From assembly GCA_963691755.1 (NCBI GenBank), contig OY829366.1, positions 1,488,001 to 1,552,000 of the forward strand: a stretch of 64,000 nucleotides of DNA, written 5' to 3'. A model generated the notes under the pieces. That model searched no databases. It worked only from the letters and a program-made list of their open reading frames with translations, and was not told the DNA's origin. How positions within the stretch are numbered: the stretch's first letter is position 1; each line of letters opens with the position of its first letter. This stretch comes from Dinoroseobacter sp013215265 (lineage in GTDB: Bacteria > Pseudomonadota > Alphaproteobacteria > Rhodobacterales > Rhodobacteraceae). Positions 1 through 7,731 of this stretch are shown one piece after another. The position numbers and the translations under genes are program-made.

Positions 1-1
1 C

Positions 2-1126
2 AATCACGTCGTGCTTGATGTTGGCGGTGAAAAGATCGGTATCATTTCGGCATTGGCTGTTGACACCGTGGACACCTCATCACCGGGTCCTGATGTTATC
101 TTCCAAGACGAGGTTGATGCGATCGCAGCCGATGTTGCCGCGCTGACCGATGATGGCGTAAGCAAGATTATCGCACTTACACACGTGGGCTTGCCCAAAG
201 ATCTCGAGATTGCTTCAGCTGTGTCTGGCTTAGACGCTGTCGTTGGTGGTCACTCACATACGTATCTGTCCGCTTCTGATCCCAAGCGCGCCGGAGCTTA
301 CCCCACCTATGCAAGCCAGGAAGACGGGACGTTGGTGCCTGTTGTGCAGGCATATGCCTACTCGAAATACGTCGGCCACCTGATCCTGAACTTCGACGAT
401 GAAGGCAACGTCACCTATGCAGAAGGTGATACCATTGTGCTGGATGCAAGCGTTGAGGCAGATGCCGCGATCGCTGCGCGTGTCGCTGAACTTGCCGGTC
501 CGATCGAAGAAATGAAGAATGAGGTCATCGGCTCAACCACTGGCTTTATTGAAGGGGACCGTTCGGTGTGCCGCGCAATGGAATGTCCGATGGGCAACCT
601 TGTGGCTGATGCCATGCTCGACCGTGTGGCCGACCAAGGTGTCACACTCGCGATTCAAAACGGTGGCGGCCTGCGCGCTTCGATCGATGAAGGTGAAGTA
701 ACCATGGGCGAAGTGCTGACAGTGCTGCCGTTCCAGAACACTTTGGCGACCTTTGAAGGCAATGGTCAGATGGTGATCGACGCGTTGGAAAATGGCGTAA
801 GCCGTCTTGAGGATGGCGCAGGTCGTTTCCCACAAGTTGCGGGTATGAAATACACCTTCGATGTGAATGCCGAGCCCGGCGCGCGGGTGTCCGACGTCAT
901 GGTTGCAGACGGCATGGGGGGCTTTAAGCCAATCGATCCGGCAGCGACGTATCTCGTTGTGACGAACAACTATGTTCGCAACGGAGGCGACGGATACCGG
1001 ATGTTCACCTCGGCGGCAAACGCCTACGACTTCGGTCCTGGCCTTGAGCAGGTTGTGGCAGATTACATCGCTGCCGCCGGTGGCTACGAGCCGTTCACCG
1101 ACGGGCGCATCACCCGCGTTGAATAA
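2..1126 (+). CDS. 5'-nucleotidase / metallophosphoesterase (UshA type), 5'-truncated by window edge
   Basis: This is the C-terminal part of a periplasmic 5'-nucleotidase that dephosphorylates nucleotides outside the cytoplasm. The reading frame is already open at the first base (codons for N-H-V-V), so the true start lies left of the window. The metallophosphoesterase motif GGHSHT, which carries metal-binding histidines, is at about residue 80 of the visible part. The 5'-nucleotidase C-terminal domain follows, with IQNGGGLRASI (substrate region) and NNYVRNGGDGY near the end. It ends at TAA and is followed by a strong intrinsic terminator, so it closes its own transcript. The exact nucleotide substrate cannot be told from this fragment. 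Confidence 0.9.
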   Translation, partial: NHVVLDVGGEKIGIISALAVDTVDTSSPGPDVIFQDEVDAIAADVAALTDDGVSKIIALTHVGLPKDLEIASAVSGLDAVVGGHSHTYLSASDPKRAGAYPTYASQEDGTLVPVVQAYAYSKYVGHLILNFDDEGNVTYAEGDTIVLDASVEADAAIAARVAELAGPIEEMKNEVIGSTTGFIEGDRSVCRAMECPMGNLVADAMLDRVADQGVTLAIQNGGGLRASIDEGEVTMGEVLTVLPFQNTLATFEGNGQMVIDALENGVSRLEDGAGRFPQVAGMKYTFDVNAEPGARVSDVMVADGMGGFKPIDPAATYLVVTNNYVRNGGDGYRMFTSAANAYDFGPGLEQVVADYIAAAGGYEPFTDGRITRVE

Positions 1127-1148
1127 GCCACGATTTTCTTGAAGTATT

Positions 1149-1183
1149 GGGGCGTGCCAGAAATTGGCACGCCCCTTTCTTTT
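1149..1183 (+). terminator. intrinsic terminator after the 5'-nucleotidase
   Basis: A perfect 10-bp stem, GGGGCGTGCC pairing with GGCACGCCCC, has a 7-nt loop and is followed by TTTCTTTT. It lies 22 bases after the nucleotidase stop. Confidence 0.9.
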
Positions 1184-1198
1184 GCCGAGGTCCGTTAG

Positions 1199-2176
1199 AT
1201 GAAAGCTGTTTGGTATGAACGATTTGGTGAGGCTGAAGAGGTCCTCACTGTTGGTGAGATGGCCACTCCAACCCCAGCATCTGGGGAGGTTCTTGTGCGT
1301 TTGGCGGCAACGGGTGTTAATCCGTCTGACGTGAAATTGCGCGCGGGTGCCAGACCTGGGGCAGAGATGGCATTTCCTCGTATCATTCCGCATTCTGACG
1401 GTGCTGGTGTAATCGAGGCTGTGGGTGAAGGGGTCGATCCATCGCGTGTCGGTGCGCGGGTCTGGATTTGGAACGCTGGTTGGCAACGTGCCTTCGGAAC
1501 GGCGGCTGACTATGTAGCTTTGCCTTCAGAGCAGGCAGTGACGATGCCCGATTGCGTTGCTTTCGCAGATGCAGCCTGTTTTGGCATTCCAGCTGTTACC
1601 GGGTGGTATTCGGTCTTCGCTGACGGGCCTGTTGAAGGCAAAACCATCCTTGTCACAGGTGGCGCAGGGGCCGTGGGCCGGTATGCGTGTCAAATGGCTG
1701 CGCTGGGCGGAGCACGGGTCATCACCACGGTTTCCAGCGCTGAGAAGGCTGCCCATTCTACATGCCATGAGTGGATTAATTATCGAGATACGGATGTCTC
1801 AGAAGCGATACTGGATTTGACTGGGGGTGACGGTGTTGACCGTATTGTAGAGGTTGATTTTGCGGCGGGACAGGACACAGCACTGCGTGCATTGAAACCA
1901 GGCGGTGTCATCGCCAGCTATGCCTCTGCCAGCGAAATGGCGCCAACGCTTCAGTTCTATCCGCTGATGTTCCGTAACATCACCTTACGAATGTTGATCG
2001 TCTACTTGCTTGACGCTCGAACCCGCCGCAAGGGTGAGGCGCAGATTACAAAATGGCTAGAGGCAGGGGCGTTGAGCCATGCACCGGTGATCCTCAAAGG
2101 TCTTGACCAAGCTGCAGTAGCGCATGATCGCGTCGCCTCTGGGGGTAAGCTTGGTACAGTTGTGGTGACGATCTGA
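1199..2176 (+). CDS. zinc-independent MDR oxidoreductase, NADPH:quinone reductase-like
   Basis: A 325-residue medium-chain dehydrogenase/reductase of the quinone oxidoreductase branch. The N-terminal GroES-like domain includes TGVNPSDVKLRAG at about residue 39. The Rossmann dinucleotide motif GGAGAVG is at about residue 154, in the typical VTGGAGAVG context of NADPH-dependent quinone reductases. The structural-zinc cysteine cluster of alcohol dehydrogenases is absent, which fits the zinc-free branch. The ATG follows GAGG by 8 bases. It is probably a soluble cytoplasmic enzyme acting on quinones or enones; the substrate is unknown. The next gene starts 19 bases later, so the two are likely cotranscribed. 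Confidence 0.85.
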   Translation: MKAVWYERFGEAEEVLTVGEMATPTPASGEVLVRLAATGVNPSDVKLRAGARPGAEMAFPRIIPHSDGAGVIEAVGEGVDPSRVGARVWIWNAGWQRAFGTAADYVALPSEQAVTMPDCVAFADAACFGIPAVTGWYSVFADGPVEGKTILVTGGAGAVGRYACQMAALGGARVITTVSSAEKAAHSTCHEWINYRDTDVSEAILDLTGGDGVDRIVEVDFAAGQDTALRALKPGGVIASYASASEMAPTLQFYPLMFRNITLRMLIVYLLDARTRRKGEAQITKWLEAGALSHAPVILKGLDQAAVAHDRVASGGKLGTVVVTI

Positions 2177-2195
2177 CCCGCGTAAGGCTGACCGG

Positions 2196-2858
2196 ATGTG
2201 TGGACGATTTGCCGTAACTTTACCGCAGGACGCGATGGTATCGCTGTTTGATGCGACACCTGCGAACAACCTACCAGAGGACGAACGGTACAATGTCTGT
2301 CCAACAACTCAGATCGCGGTTGTCACAAGCTTTGAGGGTACGCGACACCTGCGGCCTATGCGTTGGGGGTTCTTGCCACACTGGTACAAAAGCCCGACCG
2401 ACGGACCACTGCTGATCAATGCGAGGGCAGAAACTGTTGCTGAGAAGCCTGCTTTTCGCGCAGCGTGTCGTGAACGACGATGCTTGATCCCAGCTTCTGG
2501 CTTTTATGAATGGACCAAAGATGCTGATGGGGCCCGGTTGCCATGGTACTTCTACGATGCCGCGGGCGCACCGCTGGTATTTGCAGGTATTTGGCAGGAC
2601 TGGGCGCGGGACGATCAGGCTTTTACGACCTGCGCGATCGTCACGACCTCTGCAGGCGAGACAATGTCAGAGATCCATCATCGTGAACCGGTAACCTTGG
2701 CGCCCGATCAATGGGCCATGTGGCTGGGTGAAGAAGGAAAGGGCGCTGCACGCTTGATGACCGCTGCCCCGGAGGATCGTATCGCCAGGTACAGGGTCAA
2801 TCCCAGGGTTAATTCCAACCGCGCGCAGGGGCCCGAACTGATGGAGCCTTACGAATAA
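2196..2858 (+). CDS. SOS response-associated peptidase (SRAP/YedK family)
   Basis: A 220-residue SRAP domain protein of the YedK/HMCES family, which shields abasic sites in single-stranded DNA by forming a thiazolidine crosslink through Cys2. The diagnostic MCGRF start gives catalytic Cys2 after Met removal. The conserved NARAE (Asn75), SGFYEW (Glu105) and IHHREP (active-site His) motifs are all present in order, so the protein looks intact. Length matches the family. A TAAGG element precedes the ATG. No damage-inducible operator was recognised upstream. Confidence 0.93.
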   Translation: MCGRFAVTLPQDAMVSLFDATPANNLPEDERYNVCPTTQIAVVTSFEGTRHLRPMRWGFLPHWYKSPTDGPLLINARAETVAEKPAFRAACRERRCLIPASGFYEWTKDADGARLPWYFYDAAGAPLVFAGIWQDWARDDQAFTTCAIVTTSAGETMSEIHHREPVTLAPDQWAMWLGEEGKGAARLMTAAPEDRIARYRVNPRVNSNRAQGPELMEPYE

Positions 2859-2886
2859 AAAAACGCCCCCGCTTCAAGAAGCGGGG
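2858..2886 (-). terminator. intrinsic terminator, leftward
   Basis: An 8-bp stem (CCCCGCTT/AAGCGGGG, 4-base loop) lies just right of a run of seven A on the plus strand. Read leftward this is a GC stem, then GCG and a T run. It would end the small leftward gene at 2923-3036 and also sits at the end of the convergent SRAP gene. Confidence 0.75.
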
Positions 2887-2922
2887 ACGGGTTCAGTCTT
2901 GGGAGGTTCTTAAAATTCTGAC

Positions 2923-3036
2923 TTAAAAGTCGGCGTAGAGAGCAAAGGGAAAATGTGTCTCGGTCCCGGCTGTGGCCAGGGTCACACCGGCCAACAATCC
3001 CAACATAATGCCCATTGCGGCGGCCATTCTATTCAT
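2923..3036 (-). CDS. 37-residue hydrophobic peptide, unrecognised
   Basis: A small open frame of 37 codons beginning MNRMAAAMGIMLGLLAGVTL. A strong GGGAGAGAG ribosome-binding sequence precedes the ATG, and a leftward intrinsic terminator lies about 37 bases after the TAA stop. The first 23 or so residues look like a signal peptide or a single membrane helix (positive start, Leu/Ala/Gly core, TLATAG cleavage-like site). A short tail, THFPFALYADF, would be secreted or periplasmic. It lies downstream of, and on the same strand as, the TRAP operon, separated from it by a hairpin. No family is recognised. Reality of the gene rests on the RBS, composition and terminator. Confidence 0.6.
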   Translation of the reverse strand: MNRMAAAMGIMLGLLAGVTLATAGTETHFPFALYADF

Positions 3037-3136
3037 ACTGCTCTCTCCCGTTGTTTCTTGATTGTTTCGTAAAGCGTAACAATTAAATGCGGCAGCAATG
3101 GGGCGATGCGAAATTTGCGGCCCTTGAAAGCATAAC

Positions 3137-3158
3137 GGGGCCGGCTTTGGCCGACCCC
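3137..3158 (-). terminator. hairpin downstream of TRAP operon
   Basis: A GC-rich inverted repeat (GGGGCCGGC / GCCGACCCC region with one G-T wobble and a 4-base loop) lies about 45 bases past the dctM stop in the leftward direction. There is no clear T run, so it may be a Rho-assisted or RNA-stabilising 3' end rather than a classical terminator. Confidence 0.45.
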
Positions 3159-3203
3159 TAAGGCAATGCGACCTTTGCCGCTTTCGTTAGTTAGATATGC
3201 TTT

Positions 3204-4604
3204 TTAGGCCAGACTGGGGAGCCAGAGCACGATTGCAGGAAAGGCAACAAGCAGGGCGATTGTAACCCCGTCAGCGATGAAAAAGGGCGTCACACCTTTA
3301 AACACATCCTGTACACTGAGATCGTCTCGTACGCCTGCAACTACGAAACAATTCAGACCGATTGGGGGTGTAATCAGGCAAAATTCTGCCATCTTCACCA
3401 CCAAAATCCCGAACCAGATTGCACACATAGGCCCACTCATTCCGAAGGTGCTGTCTGCTGCGGATACGCCTAGCCCCCCGTTAAGTGCCATGACAGCGGG
3501 GTAGACGACGGGCAAAGTCAAAAGCAGCATACCAATCGCATCCATGAACATGCCCAGCACCGCATAGGCCAGCAGGATGCAAACCAGAATTAACATCGGA
3601 GACATCTCAAGCGATGTTATCCAATCCGAGAACGCTCCGGGAAGATCTGCAAAGCCCAGAAAACGTACATAGATCAATACGCCCCAGATAATGCTAAATA
3701 TCATCACGCTTAGCTTGGCGGTTTCCAGTAATGCATCCTTGAATTGTGCCCATCGCATTCCGCGATAAAGCGCCATCAGAAATACAACAAACGCGCCGAT
3801 TGCCCCACCTTCGGTTGGCGTACCCCAGGCATCACCGCCAAACGGGTTGTAGACGAAGCAAATGATCGTCACGACAACGAAGACAATCGGCAGGGCGGGT
3901 GGCAGGGAGACGAACCGCTCCTTCCATGTGAACCCTCTGACAGGCGGGCCAAAGTTCTTGATCGTCAGGGCAAGCCCGATGATCAGCCCTGCATAAATAA
4001 TTGCAGAAAAGAGGCCCGGAATGAAGCCAGCCAAAAGCAGTTTGCCGACATCCTGTTCGACAATAATTGCGTAGATCACCAGAATGGCGGATGGCGGGAT
4101 CAAGGATGCCAAGGTCCCACCGGCGGCAACAACACCCGCAGCGAAGCGTTTATCATAACCGATTTTCAGCATTTCAGGGATGGCGATACGTGCAAATACT
4201 GCCGAGGTCGCAACACTTGCACCGGAAACTGCAGCGAAGCCTGCCGTGGCGAAGACTGTCGATACAGCAAGCCCACCAGGAACCCAGGCAAGCCAGCGCT
4301 TCGCGGCCTCGAAAAGGGCTTTCGTCAGTCCCGCGTAATAGGCAAGGTATCCGATCAGAATAAATGTCGGGATCAGGCTCAATGCCTGGCTGGACACTTT
4401 TGAGTGCGGGACCTGGCCAGCAGTTTTGACCGCAACACCAAGCGCCCAGCCGAAATCGTCCATTCCAAAATCTTTGCGCGCCCAGAAAATCCAGATCAGC
4501 CCCACGAGACCAGCAAGCGCGGCGGCAAAAGCAACCCGCATTCCCAGCACAACAAGAACGAGCAGGCCACCGGTGACCCAAAGACCAATGTCAATCGGTT
4601 CCAT
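3204..4604 (-). CDS. dctM: TRAP transporter large permease (DctM family)
   Basis: A 466-residue polytopic inner-membrane protein, the Na+-coupled transport subunit of a tripartite ATP-independent importer. About a dozen hydrophobic helices are visible, with family stretches GFAAVSGASVATSAVFA and LIPPSAILVIYA in the N-terminal half and LITPPIGLNCFVVAGV near the end. The open frame runs further upstream, but MEPIDIGLW at 4604 is the likely start, because it shares one base with the stop of the small permease (TGATG). It works with the DctQ and DctP proteins encoded immediately upstream. The substrate is unknown, though dicarboxylates or other organic acids are typical. Confidence 0.92.
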   Translation of the reverse strand: MEPIDIGLWVTGGLLVLVVLGMRVAFAAALAGLVGLIWIFWARKDFGMDDFGWALGVAVKTAGQVPHSKVSSQALSLIPTFILIGYLAYYAGLTKALFEAAKRWLAWVPGGLAVSTVFATAGFAAVSGASVATSAVFARIAIPEMLKIGYDKRFAAGVVAAGGTLASLIPPSAILVIYAIIVEQDVGKLLLAGFIPGLFSAIIYAGLIIGLALTIKNFGPPVRGFTWKERFVSLPPALPIVFVVVTIICFVYNPFGGDAWGTPTEGGAIGAFVVFLMALYRGMRWAQFKDALLETAKLSVMIFSIIWGVLIYVRFLGFADLPGAFSDWITSLEMSPMLILVCILLAYAVLGMFMDAIGMLLLTLPVVYPAVMALNGGLGVSAADSTFGMSGPMCAIWFGILVVKMAEFCLITPPIGLNCFVVAGVRDDLSVQDVFKGVTPFFIADGVTIALLVAFPAIVLWLPSLA

Positions 4605-5227
4605 CAGGCATTGTCCTTCAAGTGGTCGGCTTCCATAGAGGCCTGTGTCGCCGCATCTGCAACCAACGGAACTGCAATTGCACGGCCCGTTTTGATCGCC
4701 AGCGCGTATGCCCAAAGTTGGAGCGCAAGACGAAAACAAAGCAGCGAGAATGCCAGTGGAGCAAGCAGTTTAGCAGGCCAGATTGGCAGTGAGATATCCA
4801 TGGAGCTATCACGGCTCCACATGGGTGCATTGAAATCGAAACTGCGGTCGAAATGGGACCAGGTGCCCCAAACCAAGAGAAGCATCAAAATGAAGATCGC
4901 CAGTGTGGTGATGAACTCGACGATATAGAGCGCGCGTCCCTTGAGCATTCCAACGAAAATATCCATTCGAATGTGACCGCCTTCGCGCATCACATAAGAA
5001 ACACCCATGAATGCAATCAGGGGCATGGCTTGCTCGATCCAATCGACATATCCGGGAAGCGGGGAATTAAAGAAGTTTCGTCCGCCGACTGAAACGACTG
5101 CGAGCAGCATCAAACTGAATACGGCGATCCCACTGATCAAGGCGAAGAATACCTCGATCTTCAGAAAAGCTCTGTCGATTTTACTGAGACGGCTGTCATC
5201 TGACAGCACAAGCGAGGCCGTGGCCAT
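4604..5227 (-). CDS. dctQ: TRAP transporter small permease (DctQ family)
   Basis: A 207-residue small membrane subunit with four hydrophobic helices and the family signatures MPLIAFMGVSYVMREGGHIR and MDIF in the middle. It bridges the substrate-binding protein and the large permease. The start was placed at MATASLVL (5227), which follows ACGAGGTG, rather than at the longer in-frame start 15 codons upstream. The stop overlaps the large-permease ATG, indicating translational coupling. Confidence 0.9.
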   Translation of the reverse strand: MATASLVLSDDSRLSKIDRAFLKIEVFFALISGIAVFSLMLLAVVSVGGRNFFNSPLPGYVDWIEQAMPLIAFMGVSYVMREGGHIRMDIFVGMLKGRALYIVEFITTLAIFILMLLLVWGTWSHFDRSFDFNAPMWSRDSSMDISLPIWPAKLLAPLAFSLLCFRLALQLWAYALAIKTGRAIAVPLVADAATQASMEADHLKDNA

Positions 5228-5308
5228 GGGGCACCTCGTTAAAAGTCGCGGAATTGCCCCGCGCGCAAACATGAGCGACGCGCGGGGTGAGTTCTTCGGA
5301 AGATCAGA

Positions 5309-6319
5309 CTACATAGAGCCTGCGATCATCCCCGTGACCATGTCATAGAGCTCCTGCGCAGGCAGACCCGCAGCAGTGTTTTGCTCGATCCATGCAGACG
5401 CAGCTGGTGCAGCTGCCGCTTCTTTGAACGCCGCAATTTCAGCGTCGGTGAATGTTACGCGTGCGATGCCGCGCTCATCAAGTGCAGGTCCCCACGCGTC
5501 CATGGTGGCCCCATTGTAGTTGGAAACGTAGTGGTCCAGCGATTCCTCGACAGAGCTCAGCAGGGCGTCGCGATGTGCATCGCTCAGGTCTGCAAGCGCA
5601 TCGGTATTCACAACCACAGGGCAGTTAACGGTGCCGGGGTTGAGGTTGGTGGTCCACCAGGTACCATTCTCGATGGTGCCGAAGGACATGTGCGCATGTG
5701 GCGCGAAGCTCACGGCTTTTACGACGCCAGAGTCCATTGCCTGACGGACTTCAGTTGCAGACATGGACGTAGGAACTGCGCCAATGGATGCCATCGCAGC
5801 GCCGATACCACCGGTTGCGCGGACGGACAGACCCTCAAAGTCGGCCAGTGTCGCGGGCGCGTCTCCAGTGCCCACAATGTTGTACTGTGGCAGGGGTGAT
5901 GGCATCAGCAGGGTGGCATTCCAGCGCGCGAGGTCTGCGACCGTCGCGGGGTGGCTATAGACCGCCATGGAAAGTTCGATTTCCTGTTCGAGTGAACTTA
6001 CGCCCAGGAACGGAAGCTCTAGCACAGTGATCGATGGGTTTTTGTCGCGGTGGTATCCTGCGCAGAACTGCGCCATTTCAAACGCACCAATGGAGATACC
6101 ATCAAGGTTCTCGCGGTTTTTTGAAAGCCCGCCATAGCTGATATTCAGCGTAAATTCGCCGCCGGTTTTTGCGTCAACAAGCTCAGCCAGCTTTTCGACA
6201 TGTTCGGTGAATGCACGACGGGTGCCCCATAGTGAGACATTCCATTCAGTCGCCAGCGCCTCGCTGGCAAAGGTGACGCAAAGTGCAGAGACGGCCACGC
6301 GGCCAAATAGTTTTTTCAT
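5309..6319 (-). CDS. dctP: TRAP transporter substrate-binding protein (DctP family)
   Basis: A 336-residue periplasmic binding protein. A signal peptide is clear (MKKLFGRVAVSALCVTFASE, cleavage near ALAT). The mature protein has DctP features: FEGLSVRATGGIGAAMASIG around the carboxylate-binding Arg region, and SFGTIENGTWW. The ATG at 6319 follows a very strong GGAGGAGGAG sequence, so an upstream TTG start is rejected. It sits 119 bases after the response regulator gene and starts the dctPQM unit, so it may have its own promoter controlled by that regulator. The ligand is not predictable from sequence alone. Confidence 0.92.
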   Translation of the reverse strand: MKKLFGRVAVSALCVTFASEALATEWNVSLWGTRRAFTEHVEKLAELVDAKTGGEFTLNISYGGLSKNRENLDGISIGAFEMAQFCAGYHRDKNPSITVLELPFLGVSSLEQEIELSMAVYSHPATVADLARWNATLLMPSPLPQYNIVGTGDAPATLADFEGLSVRATGGIGAAMASIGAVPTSMSATEVRQAMDSGVVKAVSFAPHAHMSFGTIENGTWWTTNLNPGTVNCPVVVNTDALADLSDAHRDALLSSVEESLDHYVSNYNGATMDAWGPALDERGIARVTFTDAEIAAFKEAAAAPAASAWIEQNTAAGLPAQELYDMVTGMIAGSM

Positions 6320-6438
6320 AAGAAGCTCCTCCTCCAAGCCTCAGTTTTCAGATGTTCGAAGTATTCACAAACCTAGCACAGAGTCTCATGAAGAAAATCG
6401 CGCGGGTCCAAGGCATCGCCCTGCGGATTTCCGCAAGG

Positions 6439-7731
6439 CTAAAGAAGCGCGTCTTTGTTCAGGCCCAACTTGACGATCTTTTCATTCAGGGTGCGCCGTC
6501 CAATTCCAAGCTCTGCAGCAATATCATCCATGCGTCCAGCGTGCGTTTTGAGTGCTTTTCCAATCATTTGCCGTTCAAACGCAGCAACGGCCTCTCGCAA
6601 ACCAGGCCGTTGATTTGCGTCGACCTCCTGTCCCGACATCGCATCTTGCATGGATCCGAAACCCTGCCGCGCCATGATCACCCGCCGTTCCACGACATTT
6701 CGGAGCTCGCGCACATTCCCCGGCCAGTCGTGGGCAAGTAACGCGGAAAGATCGGTCTCGGTCAGTTCTGGAGCTTCAGTTTCATAGAGTGCCACGTATT
6801 CATTGAGAAAGCGCAGCGCCAACAGCGATACATCATCGAGCCTGCTACGTAGCGGAGGCAGCGATATCTCGAACCCGCTGAGACGAAACAGCAAATCCTG
6901 CCGTAGACGGCTTTCGGCGACGGCTTGTCTTGGGTCTTCGTTGGTTGCGGCAATAACCCTCAGATCGACCTTCTCAGGAATGCCAGTGTCGGGATCAAGG
7001 ACGTCGCCGGTATCAATCAAGCGCAGAAGAAGAGGCTGCACTTCCGACGGGCAAGCGCAAAGCTCATCCAGAAAGAGCGTTCCACCATTTGCGTTGCGCG
7101 CCAGATGTGTCAGGTGTTCTGGACTGATTTGCGCAGCGTTCACAGCAATATAAGGGCGATCGCATCGTGCCGAAAGATCATGGATTGATCTGGCAACAAG
7201 GTCCTTGCCAGTGCCTGTTTCGCCCTGGACTAAAATCGTAACACTGCTTGATGCCACCATTTCGATCGTGTCGCGAAGCCGATGCATTTCAGCACTTTGG
7301 CCAACAAGGACCCGATCCAAGCCAGAAAGCTGGAAAAGCCTCTCTTTCAAACGCTCATTGCTTCGGCGCATCTGTTGTTGTTCGGCGGCATGAGCAAGAA
7401 TGACCAGAAGCCTTTTGGGATCATACGGCTTCTCAATGAAGCTATATGCGCCTTTGTTCATCGCCTCGACAGCCGTGGGGATGTCGCCATGTGCTGAGAT
7501 CAGTACGACGGGTGGCGCTTGCTGCAATTGATCGAGCAGTTCAAGACCGGACATGTCGGGCATACGAACGTCCGACAGGATCACATCAGGTCCAAACTGA
7601 TCTATCCAGCGTGTGACATCGGTTGCCCGTGCAAGAGCTTTGGCAGACCACCCCGCGGCCTCAATCAAATCGACAAGCGAATTTCGCATAAGTCGATCAT
7701 CATCGATAATTAATACCCGGTAGGTTGTCAT
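6439..7731 (-). CDS. dctD: DctD-like response regulator with AAA+ domain lacking the GAFTGA loop
   Basis: A 430-residue NtrC/DctD-type regulator. The receiver domain has the phospho-acceptor Asp54 (ILSDVRMPD) and the conserved Lys in FIEKPYDP (about 101). The AAA+ domain has Walker A GETGTGKD at 170-177 and Walker B GGTLFLDE at 216-223. A Fis-type helix-turn-helix is at the C-terminus (DIAAELGIGRRTLNEKI). The gap between Walker A and B is about 24 residues shorter than in classical sigma-54 activators, and the GAFTGA loop that contacts sigma-54 is missing. It may therefore act with sigma-70, as shown for Rhodobacter capsulatus NtrC. It overlaps the kinase gene by 4 bases and is predicted to control dctPQM. 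Confidence 0.9.
   Translation of the reverse strand: MTTYRVLIIDDDRLMRNSLVDLIEAAGWSAKALARATDVTRWIDQFGPDVILSDVRMPDMSGLELLDQLQQAPPVVLISAHGDIPTAVEAMNKGAYSFIEKPYDPKRLLVILAHAAEQQQMRRSNERLKERLFQLSGLDRVLVGQSAEMHRLRDTIEMVASSSVTILVQGETGTGKDLVARSIHDLSARCDRPYIAVNAAQISPEHLTHLARNANGGTLFLDELCACPSEVQPLLLRLIDTGDVLDPDTGIPEKVDLRVIAATNEDPRQAVAESRLRQDLLFRLSGFEISLPPLRSRLDDVSLLALRFLNEYVALYETEAPELTETDLSALLAHDWPGNVRELRNVVERRVIMARQGFGSMQDAMSGQEVDANQRPGLREAVAAFERQMIGKALKTHAGRMDDIAAELGIGRRTLNEKIVKLGLNKDALL

Noticed and set aside
533..1486. 317-codon leftward frame across the 5'-nucleotidase and MDR genes
   Set aside because: It crosses two well-supported genes and a terminator, with random-looking composition.
6320..6438. 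sigma-54 (-24/-12) promoter before the first dctP
   Set aside because: No TGGCAC-N5-TTGC-like element was found, in line with the missing GAFTGA loop of the regulator.
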